From Actinomycetospora callitridis (lineage in GTDB: Bacteria > Actinomycetota > Actinomycetes > Mycobacteriales > Pseudonocardiaceae), in assembly GCF_028737265.1 (NCBI RefSeq), contig NZ_JAQZAK010000016.1, forward strand, positions 1 to 64,000: a stretch of 64,000 nt of DNA. The letters run 5' to 3'. A program made the translations under genes and the position numbers. The notes beneath the pieces were generated by a model. That model did no database searches, was not told the DNA's origin, and saw nothing but the letters and a program-made list of their open reading frames with translations. Within the stretch, counting starts at the first letter, position 1; the number at the start of each line of letters is the position of its first letter. Positions 32,919 through 41,637 of the stretch are shown in pieces.

Positions 32919-33935
32919 CTACTTGACGGCGAGCGGGTTGAGGGGGGAGCCGACGGCTCCGGTGATGCGCAGGGGTGCGGCGGTGAGCCAGAAGTCGTAG
33001 ACGCGATCGGCCGCGCAGTCGGCGGCCAGCGCCTCGAGGTCCCACATCTCGCCGATGAACAGCCCGAGGTGGGGGATCGCGATCTGGTGCAGGGGCTGGA
33101 AGGCGACGTCGAACTCGTTGGGCCGGACCTCGAAGCCCCAGGTGTCGGTGGCGATCGCGGCGATCTCGGTGTCGTGCAGCCAGTCGGCGGTGGTGAACGA
33201 CAGGCCCGGCGCGGGGCCGCCCGCGTAGGTGCCCCAGCCCTCGCGGCGGGTGCGCGCGTACTGGCCGGTGCGCACGCAGACGATGTCGCCGCGCCCGACC
33301 GTGACGCCCTGGGCGGCGATGGTCCGCTCGAGGTGCTCGGTGGTGATCGCGAAGCCGTCGGGCAGCTCGCCGGCGCCCGCGCCGGTGGTGGGGCCGAGGG
33401 CACGGCCGACGTCGAGCAGCACCCCGCGCCCGGCGAGGCGGTCGGCGGCGGTCTCGATGCCGGTGACGCGGTCGCCCGCGCTGGTGACGACGTCCGCGGC
33501 GGCGCGACCGTTCCAGGCGTGGCCGTGGTCGAAGATGTGCCCGAGCCCGTCCCACTGGGTCGAGCACTGCAGCGGCATGGCGATGACGTCGTCGGCGCCG
33601 CCGAGCCCGTGCGGGAACTCGCCGTCGAGGGCCTCGCGGCCGGTGTCGAGCATCGTGTGCACGGGGTTGGTGCGCCGCCGCCACCCACGCTGCGGCCCGT
33701 CCATGTCGAACGGTTGCGACAGCGAGAACGCCGCACCCCGGCGCACGAGCCGGGCGCCCTCCACGCGCTTGGCGTCGTCGAGGAGGTTCAGGGTGCCCAG
33801 GACGTCGTCGGCACCCCAGCGGCCCCAGTTCGAGACGCGGGCGACGGTGGCGGCGATCGCGTCCTCGGGCTTCGCCGGGTCGAGGCCCGCCGCGAGGATG
33901 GCGCGGGTGTCGCCGCCGGTCGGCTCAGTCGGCAC
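32919..33935 (-). CDS. Cyclase-family (kynurenine formamidase-like) hydrolase
   Basis: This 338-residue protein matches the cyclase family (PF04199): SQWG-like N-terminal strands (VSNWGRWGADDVLGTLN), the metal region STQWDGLGHIFDHGHAW (about residues 128-144) in place of the common HxGTHxD, and LDVGRALG. Members hydrolyse N-formyl groups, lactones or ring-opened products. GTG at 33935 is chosen because GGGAGGG lies seven bases upstream. It is the first gene of the five-gene catabolic operon, divergent from LysR. Confidence 0.9.
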   Translation of the reverse strand: MPTEPTGGDTRAILAAGLDPAKPEDAIAATVARVSNWGRWGADDVLGTLNLLDDAKRVEGARLVRRGAAFSLSQPFDMDGPQRGWRRRTNPVHTMLDTGREALDGEFPHGLGGADDVIAMPLQCSTQWDGLGHIFDHGHAWNGRAAADVVTSAGDRVTGIETAADRLAGRGVLLDVGRALGPTTGAGAGELPDGFAITTEHLERTIAAQGVTVGRGDIVCVRTGQYARTRREGWGTYAGGPAPGLSFTTADWLHDTEIAAIATDTWGFEVRPNEFDVAFQPLHQIAIPHLGLFIGEMWDLEALAADCAADRVYDFWLTAAPLRITGAVGSPLNPLAVK

Positions 33936-34024
33936 TGCTGGTCCCTCCCGAGGACTCGGTGTGTGTTGCCTCACCGTGCGGGACCCGAGCACTATCCGGG
34001 AACACGAACCTGACGATGCGGGGT

Positions 34025-34987
34025 ATGGCGATTTCCGATGGGCGAGCGGTGAGGGCGCGGCGCAGCGTCGCGTTGCAGAACCTCGACCTGAACCTGCTCG
34101 TCTCCCTCGACGCGCTGCTGCGCGAGCGGTCGGTCACCCGGGCGGCGGCCGGCCTCGGCCTGAGCCAGCCCACCCTGAGCACGGCCCTGTCGCGGCTGCG
34201 GCGGCACTTCGACGACGAGCTGCTGACCCGCGTCGGCAACAGCTACGAGCTGACGCCGCTGGCCACCGACCTCGTCGAGCGCGTCACCGGCGCCGTGGGC
34301 GTCCTCGAGCGGGTCTTCGCCGGTCAGCCCGAGTTCGACCCGGCCGTCTCCGACCGCGAGTTCACCGTCGTCGTCTCCGACTACGCGGCCACGGTGCTGG
34401 GCGGGCCGCTGAGCGAGCTGCTCGCCGCCGAGGCGCCGTCGGTGTGCCTGCGGTTCCAGCAGATGCGCACCGAGACCGTCGACGCCGCGCCCGAGAGCCT
34501 CCGCGCGGTCGACGGCCTGCTGCTGCCCCACGGCTACCTCACCGACCTGCCCCACCAGGACCTCTACGACGACCAGTGGGTCTGCATGGTCGGCGCCGGG
34601 AACGAGGTCGTGGGGGACACGTTCACCCTCGAGCACCTGCACGCGCTGCCGATGGCCGTCACCTACCGCGAGCCCACCCGGTTCACCCCCGCGGTCAAGC
34701 AGCTCCACATGGTCGGCATCGAGCCCCGGGTCGTGGCGGTCTCCGAGAGCTTCCTCGCCCTGCCGTTCCTCGTGGCCGGCACCGACCGTTTCGCGCTCGT
34801 CCAGCAGCGCCTCGCGGCCCGGCTCGCCGCCGCCGCGGATGTCCGGATCCTGCCCTGCCCGTTCCCGGTGACGCCGCTGGTCGAGGCGCTGTGGTGGCAC
34901 CCGGTCTACGAGCGCGACACCGGCCACCAGTGGCTGCGCACCGTCTTCGGCCGCGTCCGCGACCGCCTCCGGCACGAGACGGTCTGA
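34025..34987 (+). CDS. LysR family transcriptional regulator (NodD/LinR-like)
   Basis: This 320-residue protein has a helix-turn-helix (LNLLVSLDALLRERSVTRAAAGLGLSQPTLSTALSRLRRHF; about 22-62) and a LysR substrate domain. The sequence before and after (GNSYELTPLATDL) is typical of the NodD/LinR/PcpR group that senses aromatics. It is transcribed divergently from the catabolic operon with an 89-base gap, as expected for its regulator. ATG at 34025 is used; one three codons upstream is possible. Confidence 0.93.
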   Translation: MAISDGRAVRARRSVALQNLDLNLLVSLDALLRERSVTRAAAGLGLSQPTLSTALSRLRRHFDDELLTRVGNSYELTPLATDLVERVTGAVGVLERVFAGQPEFDPAVSDREFTVVVSDYAATVLGGPLSELLAAEAPSVCLRFQQMRTETVDAAPESLRAVDGLLLPHGYLTDLPHQDLYDDQWVCMVGAGNEVVGDTFTLEHLHALPMAVTYREPTRFTPAVKQLHMVGIEPRVVAVSESFLALPFLVAGTDRFALVQQRLAARLAAAADVRILPCPFPVTPLVEALWWHPVYERDTGHQWLRTVFGRVRDRLRHETV

Positions 34988-34992
34988 CACGA

Positions 34993-35011
34993 GTATCGGC
35001 AGCCCCGATAC
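34993..35011. promoter_or_regulatory. Palindrome after lysR: LysR-type box or terminator
   Basis: GTATCGG-CAGCC-CCGATAC is a perfect 7-bp dyad five bases after the LysR stop. It contains a T-N11-A element (34996-35008), the core of LysR-type operators, and lies in the promoter region of the MFS gene. It could equally be a terminator for lysR. Confidence 0.45.
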
Positions 35012-35050
35012 CCGTCATCAGGTCTTCGGGCTTCCTCGCCCCCTGAGAGC

Positions 35051-35067
35051 GCCGTCACCCTGACGGC
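35051..35067. promoter_or_regulatory. Perfect 7-bp hairpin upstream of the MFS gene
   Basis: GCCGTCA-CCC-TGACGGC is a perfect stem with a 3-base loop, 63 bases before the MFS start. It might be a second terminator for lysR or an operator of the transporter gene. Confidence 0.4.
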
Positions 35068-35130
35068 CACCGCAACCCGCCGACCAGCACGAACGGTCGT
35101 GTCACCTCAGGGCCGAGGAGCCAATCACCC

Positions 35131-36390
35131 ATGACCACCAGTCCCACCACGCCGCCCGTCCCGGGGGCCGCCGCCACCGCGGGCGACGCGGTCGTCGACC
35201 CCGCCACGGGCCGTCCCGCCGGCCGCGCGCAGCTGATCCTGCTGCTCGCGGCGAGCTGCATGTCCGTGCTCGGCGCCGTGCTCATCGCCCCGGTCCTGCC
35301 GCAGATCCAGGCCGAGTTCGCCGCGGTGGCGGGCGTCGAGGTGCTCGTCCCGATCGTGCTCACCGTGCCCGCGCTGATCATCGGCCTGATGGCGCCGTTC
35401 GCGGGCGCGATCGCCGACCGCTTCGACCGCAAGCGCCTGCTGCTCGTCGCGATGGTCGGCTACACGATCTTCGGCACGGCACCGCTGTACCTCGGCTCGC
35501 TCGGCGCGATCCTCGGCAGCCGCGTCCTGGTCGGCGTCTGCGAGGCCGCGATCATGACCTGCGCGACGACGCTGATCGGCGACTACTGGTCGGGCGAGCA
35601 GCGCAGCCGCTACCTCGGGCTGCAGACGCTGGTCGCGACCCTCTCCGCGACGGTCTTCCTCGGGCTCGGCGGGGCGCTCGGCGCCGCGGGCTGGCGCACG
35701 CCGTTCTGGCTGTACTTCGCCGCGATCCTGCTGGTCGTCCCCATGGCGCGCTCCCTGTGGCAGCCGGCCCGTCCCACCGCCGAGGCCCGGACCGGCGCCC
35801 GGCTCGCGGGCGTGCCGTGGCGGCGGCTGGCTGCGCCGTGCCTGGTGACGCTGTTCGGTGGCGCCGTCTTCTACGCGCTGATCGTCGAGCTCTCGTTCGT
35901 CCTCAACGGCCTCGGCGTCACCTCCACCGCCGTGATCGGCGGCATCAGCGCCGTCATGTCGCTGGCCACGGCCGCCGGCGCCATCGTGTTCGGCCGGATC
36001 TCCCGGCTCTCGCCGCGGGTCCTGCTGCCGACCGCGTTCGGCCTGTCGGCCGTCGGCCTGGTGGTCGTCTTCGCCACGACCTCCCTCGTGGTCGTCACCC
36101 TCGGCGCCGTGATCACCGGCTTCGGCACCGGCATGCTGCTGCCGACCCTGCTGACCTGGGCGGTCAACCGGCTCTCCTTCGAGCAGCGCGGCCGGGGCAC
36201 GGGGCTGTGGACCGGGTCCCTGTTCCTCGGTGAGTTCCTCGCCCCGCTGGTCATCGCGGGCATCGGGGTCGGCGTCGGCGGTCTCCAGCCGGCTCTCGCC
36301 GTGCTCGGCGTCGCCGCCGCGGTCATGGCCGTGGTGACGTGGCTGGCCCTGCGCGGTCGCGACGAGCCCCTCAACACCGGCCACCTCTAA
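35131..36390 (+). CDS. MFS transporter
   Basis: This 419-residue protein has about 12 membrane segments and the MFS loop 2-3 motif GAIADRFDRKRLLL (about residues 92-105). It lies downstream of LysR and opposite the aromatic cluster, so it may bring in the aromatic substrate or export a product; this is inferred from position. The N-terminal 30 residues are Pro/Ala-rich and cytoplasmic. ATG at 35131. Confidence 0.93.
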   Translation: MTTSPTTPPVPGAAATAGDAVVDPATGRPAGRAQLILLLAASCMSVLGAVLIAPVLPQIQAEFAAVAGVEVLVPIVLTVPALIIGLMAPFAGAIADRFDRKRLLLVAMVGYTIFGTAPLYLGSLGAILGSRVLVGVCEAAIMTCATTLIGDYWSGEQRSRYLGLQTLVATLSATVFLGLGGALGAAGWRTPFWLYFAAILLVVPMARSLWQPARPTAEARTGARLAGVPWRRLAAPCLVTLFGGAVFYALIVELSFVLNGLGVTSTAVIGGISAVMSLATAAGAIVFGRISRLSPRVLLPTAFGLSAVGLVVVFATTSLVVVTLGAVITGFGTGMLLPTLLTWAVNRLSFEQRGRGTGLWTGSLFLGEFLAPLVIAGIGVGVGGLQPALAVLGVAAAVMAVVTWLALRGRDEPLNTGHL

Positions 36391-36399
36391 CATCGGGGC

Positions 36400-37251
36400 G
36401 TGAGCACGCGGGGGCAGGTGGCCCTGCCCGGTGGGCGCTTCGCCATGGGCGACCACTTCGGTGAGGGCTACGTCGACGACGGCGAGCACCCGGTGCACGA
36501 GGTCACCCTGGCGCCGTTCGGGCTCGACGCCACCGCGGTCACCAACGCCGCGTTCGCGACGTTCGTCAAGGACACCTCCTACGTCACCGACGCGGAGCGC
36601 TGGGGGTCGTCGGCGGTGTTCCACCTGGCCTTCCGGGGGGATCGCGCCGACGTCCCGACCAGCGTCGACGGCGCCGGGTGGTGGCTCGGGGTGCGGGGCG
36701 CCTGCTGGCGGCGACCGGAGGGACCCGGCTCGTCGGTGGGCGACCGCGCCAACCACCCGGTGGTGCACGTGTCCTGGAACGACGCGCAGGCCTACTGCGC
36801 GTGGGCGGGCAAGCGGCTACCCACCGAGGCGGAGTGGGAGTACGCCGCGCGCGGCGGGCTCGAGGGCGCCCGCTTCCCCTGGGGCGACGAGCTCCGGCCC
36901 CGCGGGCGGTGGCCGCTGAACATCTGGCAGGGCCGCTTCCCCGTCCAGAACACCGAGGAGGACGGCTACCTGACGACCGCGCCCGTGAAGACCTACCGGC
37001 CCAACGGGCACGGGCTCTGGCAGATGGTGGGCAACGTCTGGGAGTGGTGCGCCGACTGGTTCTCCCCGGACACCTACCGGGAGTCGCCCTCCGCCGACCC
37101 GGTGGGGCCGGCGGAGGGCGTGAGCCGGGTGATGCGCGGCGGCTCGTACCTCTGCCACGACTCGTACTGCTACCGCTTCCGGGTGGCGGCGCGGTCGTCG
37201 AACACGCCGGAGTCCAGCTCGGGGAACCTCGGGTTCCGCTGCGCCACCTGA
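36400..37251 (+). CDS. Formylglycine-generating enzyme (sulfatase-modifying factor)
   Basis: This 283-residue protein has the FGE fold: VALPGGRFAMGD, HPVVHVSWNDAQAYCAWAGKRLPTEAEWEYAARGG, GNVWEWCADW and the C-terminal RVMRGGSYLCHDSYCYRFRVAAR. Cys252 and Cys257, five apart, match the copper-binding catalytic pair of true aerobic FGEs. It converts a Cys in CxPxR of sulfatases to formylglycine. The GTG start follows the MFS stop by nine bases. It is convergent with the sulfatase it would activate. Confidence 0.95.
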   Translation: MSTRGQVALPGGRFAMGDHFGEGYVDDGEHPVHEVTLAPFGLDATAVTNAAFATFVKDTSYVTDAERWGSSAVFHLAFRGDRADVPTSVDGAGWWLGVRGACWRRPEGPGSSVGDRANHPVVHVSWNDAQAYCAWAGKRLPTEAEWEYAARGGLEGARFPWGDELRPRGRWPLNIWQGRFPVQNTEEDGYLTTAPVKTYRPNGHGLWQMVGNVWEWCADWFSPDTYRESPSADPVGPAEGVSRVMRGGSYLCHDSYCYRFRVAARSSNTPESSSGNLGFRCAT

Positions 37252-37255
37252 CCTC

Positions 37256-39619
37256 TCACTGGGCGGCCATCACCCGCCGGTAGAGCCCCCCGTCCTCGGC
37301 GGTCCCCTCCTCGTCGCCGGCGTCCCCGAGCTCGATCCGCACCGTGTGCACCGTCCCGGTGAACGCGTTGCCGACGATCGGGTAGTCGGTGCCCACGGGG
37401 GTCCCGAGGTCGACGCCGACGTCGAAGGTCTCGTCGAACGAGAAGTAGTACGGGATGGTGGCGTCCACCGTGCCGTGGGCGACCTTCACGTCGTCCACGG
37501 TGAGCACGACGGTGCCGCCGCGCCCGAGGCCGCCGCCGTCGTACTGGAAGTCCATCCGGACCTCGTGGCGCCCGGTGGTCATCGGGTCCTCGGCGCGCAG
37601 GACGTGGCTGGTGGTCCCGAAGTAGTTGTAGACGTAGCAGGCGCGCCCGCCGAGGCAGTAGAGCGCCCAGCCCCCGAAGCGCCCGCCCTGGGCGACGATC
37701 ACCCCGTCGGTCAGTGAGCCGTCGGTGTCGACGTCGGCGATCACCGTGTGGGAGCGGTTCTTGACGTTGGGCGTCGTCTCCTCGATCAGCCGTCGCGTCC
37801 GCCCGTGGTAGGTCACCGAGCGGCGGTCGCCGAGCAGGTCGAGCCGCCCCGCGATCCGCGGGTTCTCCCGTTCGGTGACGCGGTTGTCCAGGGGGAAGAC
37901 CTGGTACTTCGACGCCTCGATGAGGAACAGCTCGCGCAGGGAGGCGAGCTTCTCGGGGTGGCGGTCGGCGAGGTCGTGGGCCTGGCTCCAGTCGGTGGTG
38001 GTGTCGTAGAGCTCCCAGACGTCGTCGCGGAACGACTTCCCGGCCTTCGGCACCATGTCCCACGGGACGCCGTGACGGGTCACCGCGGTCCAGCCCTCGT
38101 GGTAGATGCCGCGGTTGCCGCACATCTCGAAGTACTGGGTGCGGCGGCGGTCGGGCGCTGCGGCGTCGTCGAACGTGTACCGCATGCTCGTGCCCTCGAT
38201 GGGCTTCTGCGTCACCCCGTCCACGGTGACCGGGGCGGGGATGCCCGCGCAGTCGAGGACGGTCGGGAGCACGTCGATGACGTGGTGGAACTGGTGGCGC
38301 AGGCCGCCGCCGTCGGCGATGCCGCGGGGCCAGTGGACCACCAGCCCGTCGCGGGTGCCGCCGAAGTGCGACGCCACCTGCTTGGTCCACTGGTACGGGG
38401 TGTTCTGCGCCAGCGCCCAGCCCACCGGGGCGATCGGGTAGCTCGTGACGCCGCCGATCTCGTCGATGCGCCCGATCATCTCGCCGGGGTCGTCGACGAG
38501 GCCGTGCCCGAGGCGGTGCTCGTTGAGCGTGCCCTCGAGGCCGCCCTCGCCCGAGGCGCCGTTGTCGCCGATCAGGTAGACGATCATCGTGTTGTCGAGC
38601 TCACCGAGCTGGTCCAGCTCGTCGACGAAGCGCCCGAGCTGGGCGTCGGCGTGCTCGGTGAACCCGGCGAAGGTCTCCATGAACCGCGCCCCCAGCGCGC
38701 GCTGGTCGTCGCTGAGCTCGTCCCAGTGCGGCACCTCCTCGGCCCACGGGGCGAGCTCGGCGTCCGGGGGGACCACCCCGAGCGCCTTCTGCCGGGCCAG
38801 CGTCATCTCGCGCTGCCGGTCCCAGCCGTGGTCGAAGCGCCCGCGGTAGCGGTCCCGCCACTCCGGGCGGACGTGCAGCGGCGCGTGCGACGCCCCGAAG
38901 GCGAGGTAGGTGAAGAAGGGGCGGTCCGGGGTCAGGGTGCGCTGGGTGCGCACCCAGTCGACGGCGTGGTCCACGAGGTCCTCGGAGAGGTGGTAGCCCT
39001 CCTCCGGCCGCCGCGTGGGCTCGACCGGCGTGGTGCCCTGGTAGAGCAGGGGGTACCAGTGGTTCATCTCGCAGGCCATGAAGCCGTAGAAGTGGTCGAA
39101 GCCCTCGCCGGTGGGCCAGCGGTCGAACGGGCCGACGGGGCTGATCTCCGACGGCGGGGTCTGGTGCCACTTGCCGAACGCGGCCGTCGAGTACCCGTTG
39201 CCCTGCAGGGTCCGGGCCATCGTCGCCGCGCTGCGCGGGCGGAAGCCGGAGTACCCGGGGGCCGACGTGGCCATCTCGGTGGTGCCGCCCATGCCGACGG
39301 AGTGGTGGTTGCGGCCGGTCATCAGCGCCTGGCGCGTCGGCGAGCACAGCGCGGTCACGTGGAAGCGGGTGTAGCGCAGCCCGTCGGCGGCGAGCCGATC
39401 GGCGGTCGGCATGTCGCAGGGTCCCCCGAAGGCGCTCGAACTGCCGAACCCCAGATCGTCGAGGACCACGACCACGACATTCGGGGCTCCCTCGGGCGCG
39501 GTCGTCGGACGGACCGGCTCGAAGGGTTCGGATTGTTCGTCGATCCCGAGGGCGGTGACCACCCCGGCCGGCTGCTCCGGCTCGGGCAGAACGTGACGGC
39601 CACCGTTGAACCTGCTCAT
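37256..39619 (-). CDS. Type I arylsulfatase
   Basis: This 787-residue protein has the sulfatase signature CSPTRQALMTGR with Cys92, the residue turned to formylglycine. Metal-binding DDLGFG (about residue 54) and the histidine-containing GRNHHSVGMGG and GASHAPLHV segments complete the active site. The C-terminal 200 residues form an extra beta-rich domain. There is no signal peptide, so it may act in the cytoplasm; substrate unknown. The ATG giving MSRFNGG is used. The FGE gene lies 4 bases away, convergent, and fits as its activator. Confidence 0.95.
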   Translation of the reverse strand: MSRFNGGRHVLPEPEQPAGVVTALGIDEQSEPFEPVRPTTAPEGAPNVVVVVLDDLGFGSSSAFGGPCDMPTADRLAADGLRYTRFHVTALCSPTRQALMTGRNHHSVGMGGTTEMATSAPGYSGFRPRSAATMARTLQGNGYSTAAFGKWHQTPPSEISPVGPFDRWPTGEGFDHFYGFMACEMNHWYPLLYQGTTPVEPTRRPEEGYHLSEDLVDHAVDWVRTQRTLTPDRPFFTYLAFGASHAPLHVRPEWRDRYRGRFDHGWDRQREMTLARQKALGVVPPDAELAPWAEEVPHWDELSDDQRALGARFMETFAGFTEHADAQLGRFVDELDQLGELDNTMIVYLIGDNGASGEGGLEGTLNEHRLGHGLVDDPGEMIGRIDEIGGVTSYPIAPVGWALAQNTPYQWTKQVASHFGGTRDGLVVHWPRGIADGGGLRHQFHHVIDVLPTVLDCAGIPAPVTVDGVTQKPIEGTSMRYTFDDAAAPDRRRTQYFEMCGNRGIYHEGWTAVTRHGVPWDMVPKAGKSFRDDVWELYDTTTDWSQAHDLADRHPEKLASLRELFLIEASKYQVFPLDNRVTERENPRIAGRLDLLGDRRSVTYHGRTRRLIEETTPNVKNRSHTVIADVDTDGSLTDGVIVAQGGRFGGWALYCLGGRACYVYNYFGTTSHVLRAEDPMTTGRHEVRMDFQYDGGGLGRGGTVVLTVDDVKVAHGTVDATIPYYFSFDETFDVGVDLGTPVGTDYPIVGNAFTGTVHTVRIELGDAGDEEGTAEDGGLYRRVMAAQ

Positions 39620-39678
39620 CCCGGCTCCACGATCCCTTCTGTCGATGATGGACCGCCCGCGGCTGGACGGCCCGGGTC

Positions 39679-39707
39679 GGTTTAGCACAGGCAACAATCG
39701 TCAGCAA
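39679..39707 (-). promoter_or_regulatory. Candidate promoter for the sulfatase gene
   Basis: On the minus strand, TTGCTG (39707-39702) is followed after 17 bases by TAAACC (39684-39679), about 60 bases upstream of the sulfatase start in a locally AT-rich patch of an otherwise GC-rich region. The match is moderate. Confidence 0.35.
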
Positions 39708-39848
39708 GGAATGGCGTTCAACATCGCACCCCGACCATTCTGCAGTTCGTCGAGGAATTGTCGTCGAGATGGAGGGTCGCTGTTCTCGGGAATACGTCAC
39801 CGGAATCGGTGGGTTGGTCCGTCGCGGATCGGGCACCCAGGACGGACC

Positions 39849-40274
39849 ATGCCGAACCCGGACGCCCACGGCGCCGCCGCCGTCCCCCGATGGCCCGACA
39901 CCCTGCAGGTCAGTACGTCGGCGCAGGGGAGCCACGTCCGTCTGCTCCGCCGGCGCCTCGCGCAGTGGCTCGGCGGGGACGACCTCGACGCGGACGTGAT
40001 CGAGGACCTCGTCCTGGCCGCGTCGGAGGCGCTCGAGAACTGCTGCGACCACGCCTTCTCCGGCGGACACGGCGCCGGCACCATGACGCTCACCGCGTCG
40101 CAGGCCCACGACCGGCTGGTCATCACCGTCGCCGACGACGGGTCCTGGCAGCTCGAGGGGGCCGAGACCGGTCACCGGGGCCGGGGGCTGACCATGATGC
40201 GGCAGCTGGTCGACGACGTCGCCATCGAGGCCGGCCCGGGGGGCACCAGCCTCGCCCTGACCCGCTACGTCTGA
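39849..40274 (+). CDS. Anti-sigma factor type ATP-binding protein (RsbW-like HATPase)
   Basis: This 141-residue protein has the GHKL motifs EDLVLAASEALENCCDHAF (N box), VADDGSW (G1 box), and HRGRGLTMMRQLVDDVAIEAGPGGTSLAL (G2 box). Such small HATPases bind a sigma factor or phosphorylate a STAS antagonist. It is convergent with a SpoIIE-type phosphatase gene that ends two bases away and could reverse its phosphorylation. ATG at 39849. Confidence 0.9.
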   Translation: MPNPDAHGAAAVPRWPDTLQVSTSAQGSHVRLLRRRLAQWLGGDDLDADVIEDLVLAASEALENCCDHAFSGGHGAGTMTLTASQAHDRLVITVADDGSWQLEGAETGHRGRGLTMMRQLVDDVAIEAGPGGTSLALTRYV

Positions 40275-40275
40275 C

Positions 40276-41637
40276 TCACGCCGTGGGCGAGCGGAAGCCC
40301 CCGGCCGCGCTGGACCGGACCTTCTCCGGTCGCTGCGACGGCGGGGTCGATGCCGTCACGTCCCGGGCGACCGAGGGCAGCAGGTGCTCGTGCGCCGTGG
40401 CCGACCAGTCCACCATCAGCAGGGTGGCGTCGTCCTGCAGCAGCCCGCCCTGGTGCTCGAGGACCGCGGCGGCGAGCCGTCGCAGGGTCTCGGGCGCCGA
40501 GACCTCGTCGAGCTCCGCGCGTTCGCTGAGGTCGACCAGCCGGCGCTCACCGAAGAACCGCCCGTCGGCGCCGCGCGCCTCGGTGATCCCGTCGGAGTAG
40601 AACACCACGCGGTCGCCGGGCTCGAGCCACTCCACGGCCTCCTCCACCGGGGCGGCGTGCTCGCCGACCCCGAGCGGCGGCCGCGGTGTCGCCCCGAACG
40701 CGCCGACGAGGTGCCCGTGTCTCAGCAACAGGGGATGGGGGTGGCCGGCGACGAGGTAGCGCAGCTCGCCGGTGCGCAGGTCCAGCCGGGCCAGGATCGC
40801 GGTCACGAACCGCGGGAGCGCTCCGGCCGCCTGCATCTGGACGTCGGCCTCGACGGCGAGCGCGGCGAGGTCGGTGACGCCCCGGCGGCGGGCGTTGCGG
40901 ATCGCGCTGACGGCCAGGGCGGTCGCACTGCCCGCGGCGAGGTCGTGCCCGACGCCGTCGAACACCGCGACGTACGCGGTGTCGAGGTCCACGACGTAGT
41001 CGTAGCCGTCGCCCGCGACCCGGTCGTAGGGCTCGAGCAGTGCCGTGACGCAGACGTTGTGGGTGGCGAAGGTGCGCGGCGGGACCAGCTGCCAGAGGAG
41101 CTCGGCGGCCACCGTGAGCGGTCGGGGGGCGCGGATCCGTCGGATGCGGTCGCTGTAGGGCAGTTTCGCGATCGCGATGTGCCCCATCAGCCCGGACAGG
41201 GTCCAGCACCGACGGCGGAACTCGAGGTCGTCGACCACCTCGGGTCCGAGCTCCAGGCTCACCACGCCGGCCCGCTCCGTGCCGTCGAGCATGGGGACCC
41301 ACAGCATCCGGCGACCGTCGTCGCTGAAACCGGCGACGAACTCGCCGTACTGGAACGCCCGCCCGGCGAGGGTCCCCTCCACCGACTGCGGCGGCGGGGG
41401 ATCCACCCGCACCGAGGTGAGCACCCGCTGACCGAGGTCGACCAGCAGCACGTCGGCGTGCAGCCCGAGGGGCCGGACGGCCTCGTCGATCATGGCCGAG
41501 AGGCCCTCGCCGACGACGAGGTGGGACCGATCGGTCAGCGCCGTGAAGACATCGCCCCACGTCGCCCCGGTCGTCACGTCGAGGACCCTACGGCGCGCAG
41601 CCGGATCGCTCGCCGAGGTCACGGTGTCCGGTGTCAC
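40276..41637 (-). CDS. PP2C/SpoIIE-type phosphatase
   Basis: This 453-residue protein has an N-terminal GAF-like sensory part (to about 190), then a SpoIIE phosphatase: YDYVVDLDTAYVAVFDGVGHDLAAG, ARLDLRTGELRYLVAGHPHPLLLR, PGDRVVFYSDGITEARG and LQDDATLLMVDW. It would dephosphorylate an anti-sigma antagonist. The GTG at 41637 overlaps the TGA of the TetR gene by four bases, so translation is coupled to that frameshifted gene. A frameshift upstream could therefore lower its expression. Confidence 0.92.
   Translation of the reverse strand: MTPDTVTSASDPAARRRVLDVTTGATWGDVFTALTDRSHLVVGEGLSAMIDEAVRPLGLHADVLLVDLGQRVLTSVRVDPPPPQSVEGTLAGRAFQYGEFVAGFSDDGRRMLWVPMLDGTERAGVVSLELGPEVVDDLEFRRRCWTLSGLMGHIAIAKLPYSDRIRRIRAPRPLTVAAELLWQLVPPRTFATHNVCVTALLEPYDRVAGDGYDYVVDLDTAYVAVFDGVGHDLAAGSATALAVSAIRNARRRGVTDLAALAVEADVQMQAAGALPRFVTAILARLDLRTGELRYLVAGHPHPLLLRHGHLVGAFGATPRPPLGVGEHAAPVEEAVEWLEPGDRVVFYSDGITEARGADGRFFGERRLVDLSERAELDEVSAPETLRRLAAAVLEHQGGLLQDDATLLMVDWSATAHEHLLPSVARDVTASTPPSQRPEKVRSSAAGGFRSPTA

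Noticed and set aside
31737..34013. A 758-codon plus-strand frame over the monooxygenase and cyclase genes
   Set aside because: Low-complexity shadow translation without domains; real genes are on the minus strand with all catalytic motifs.
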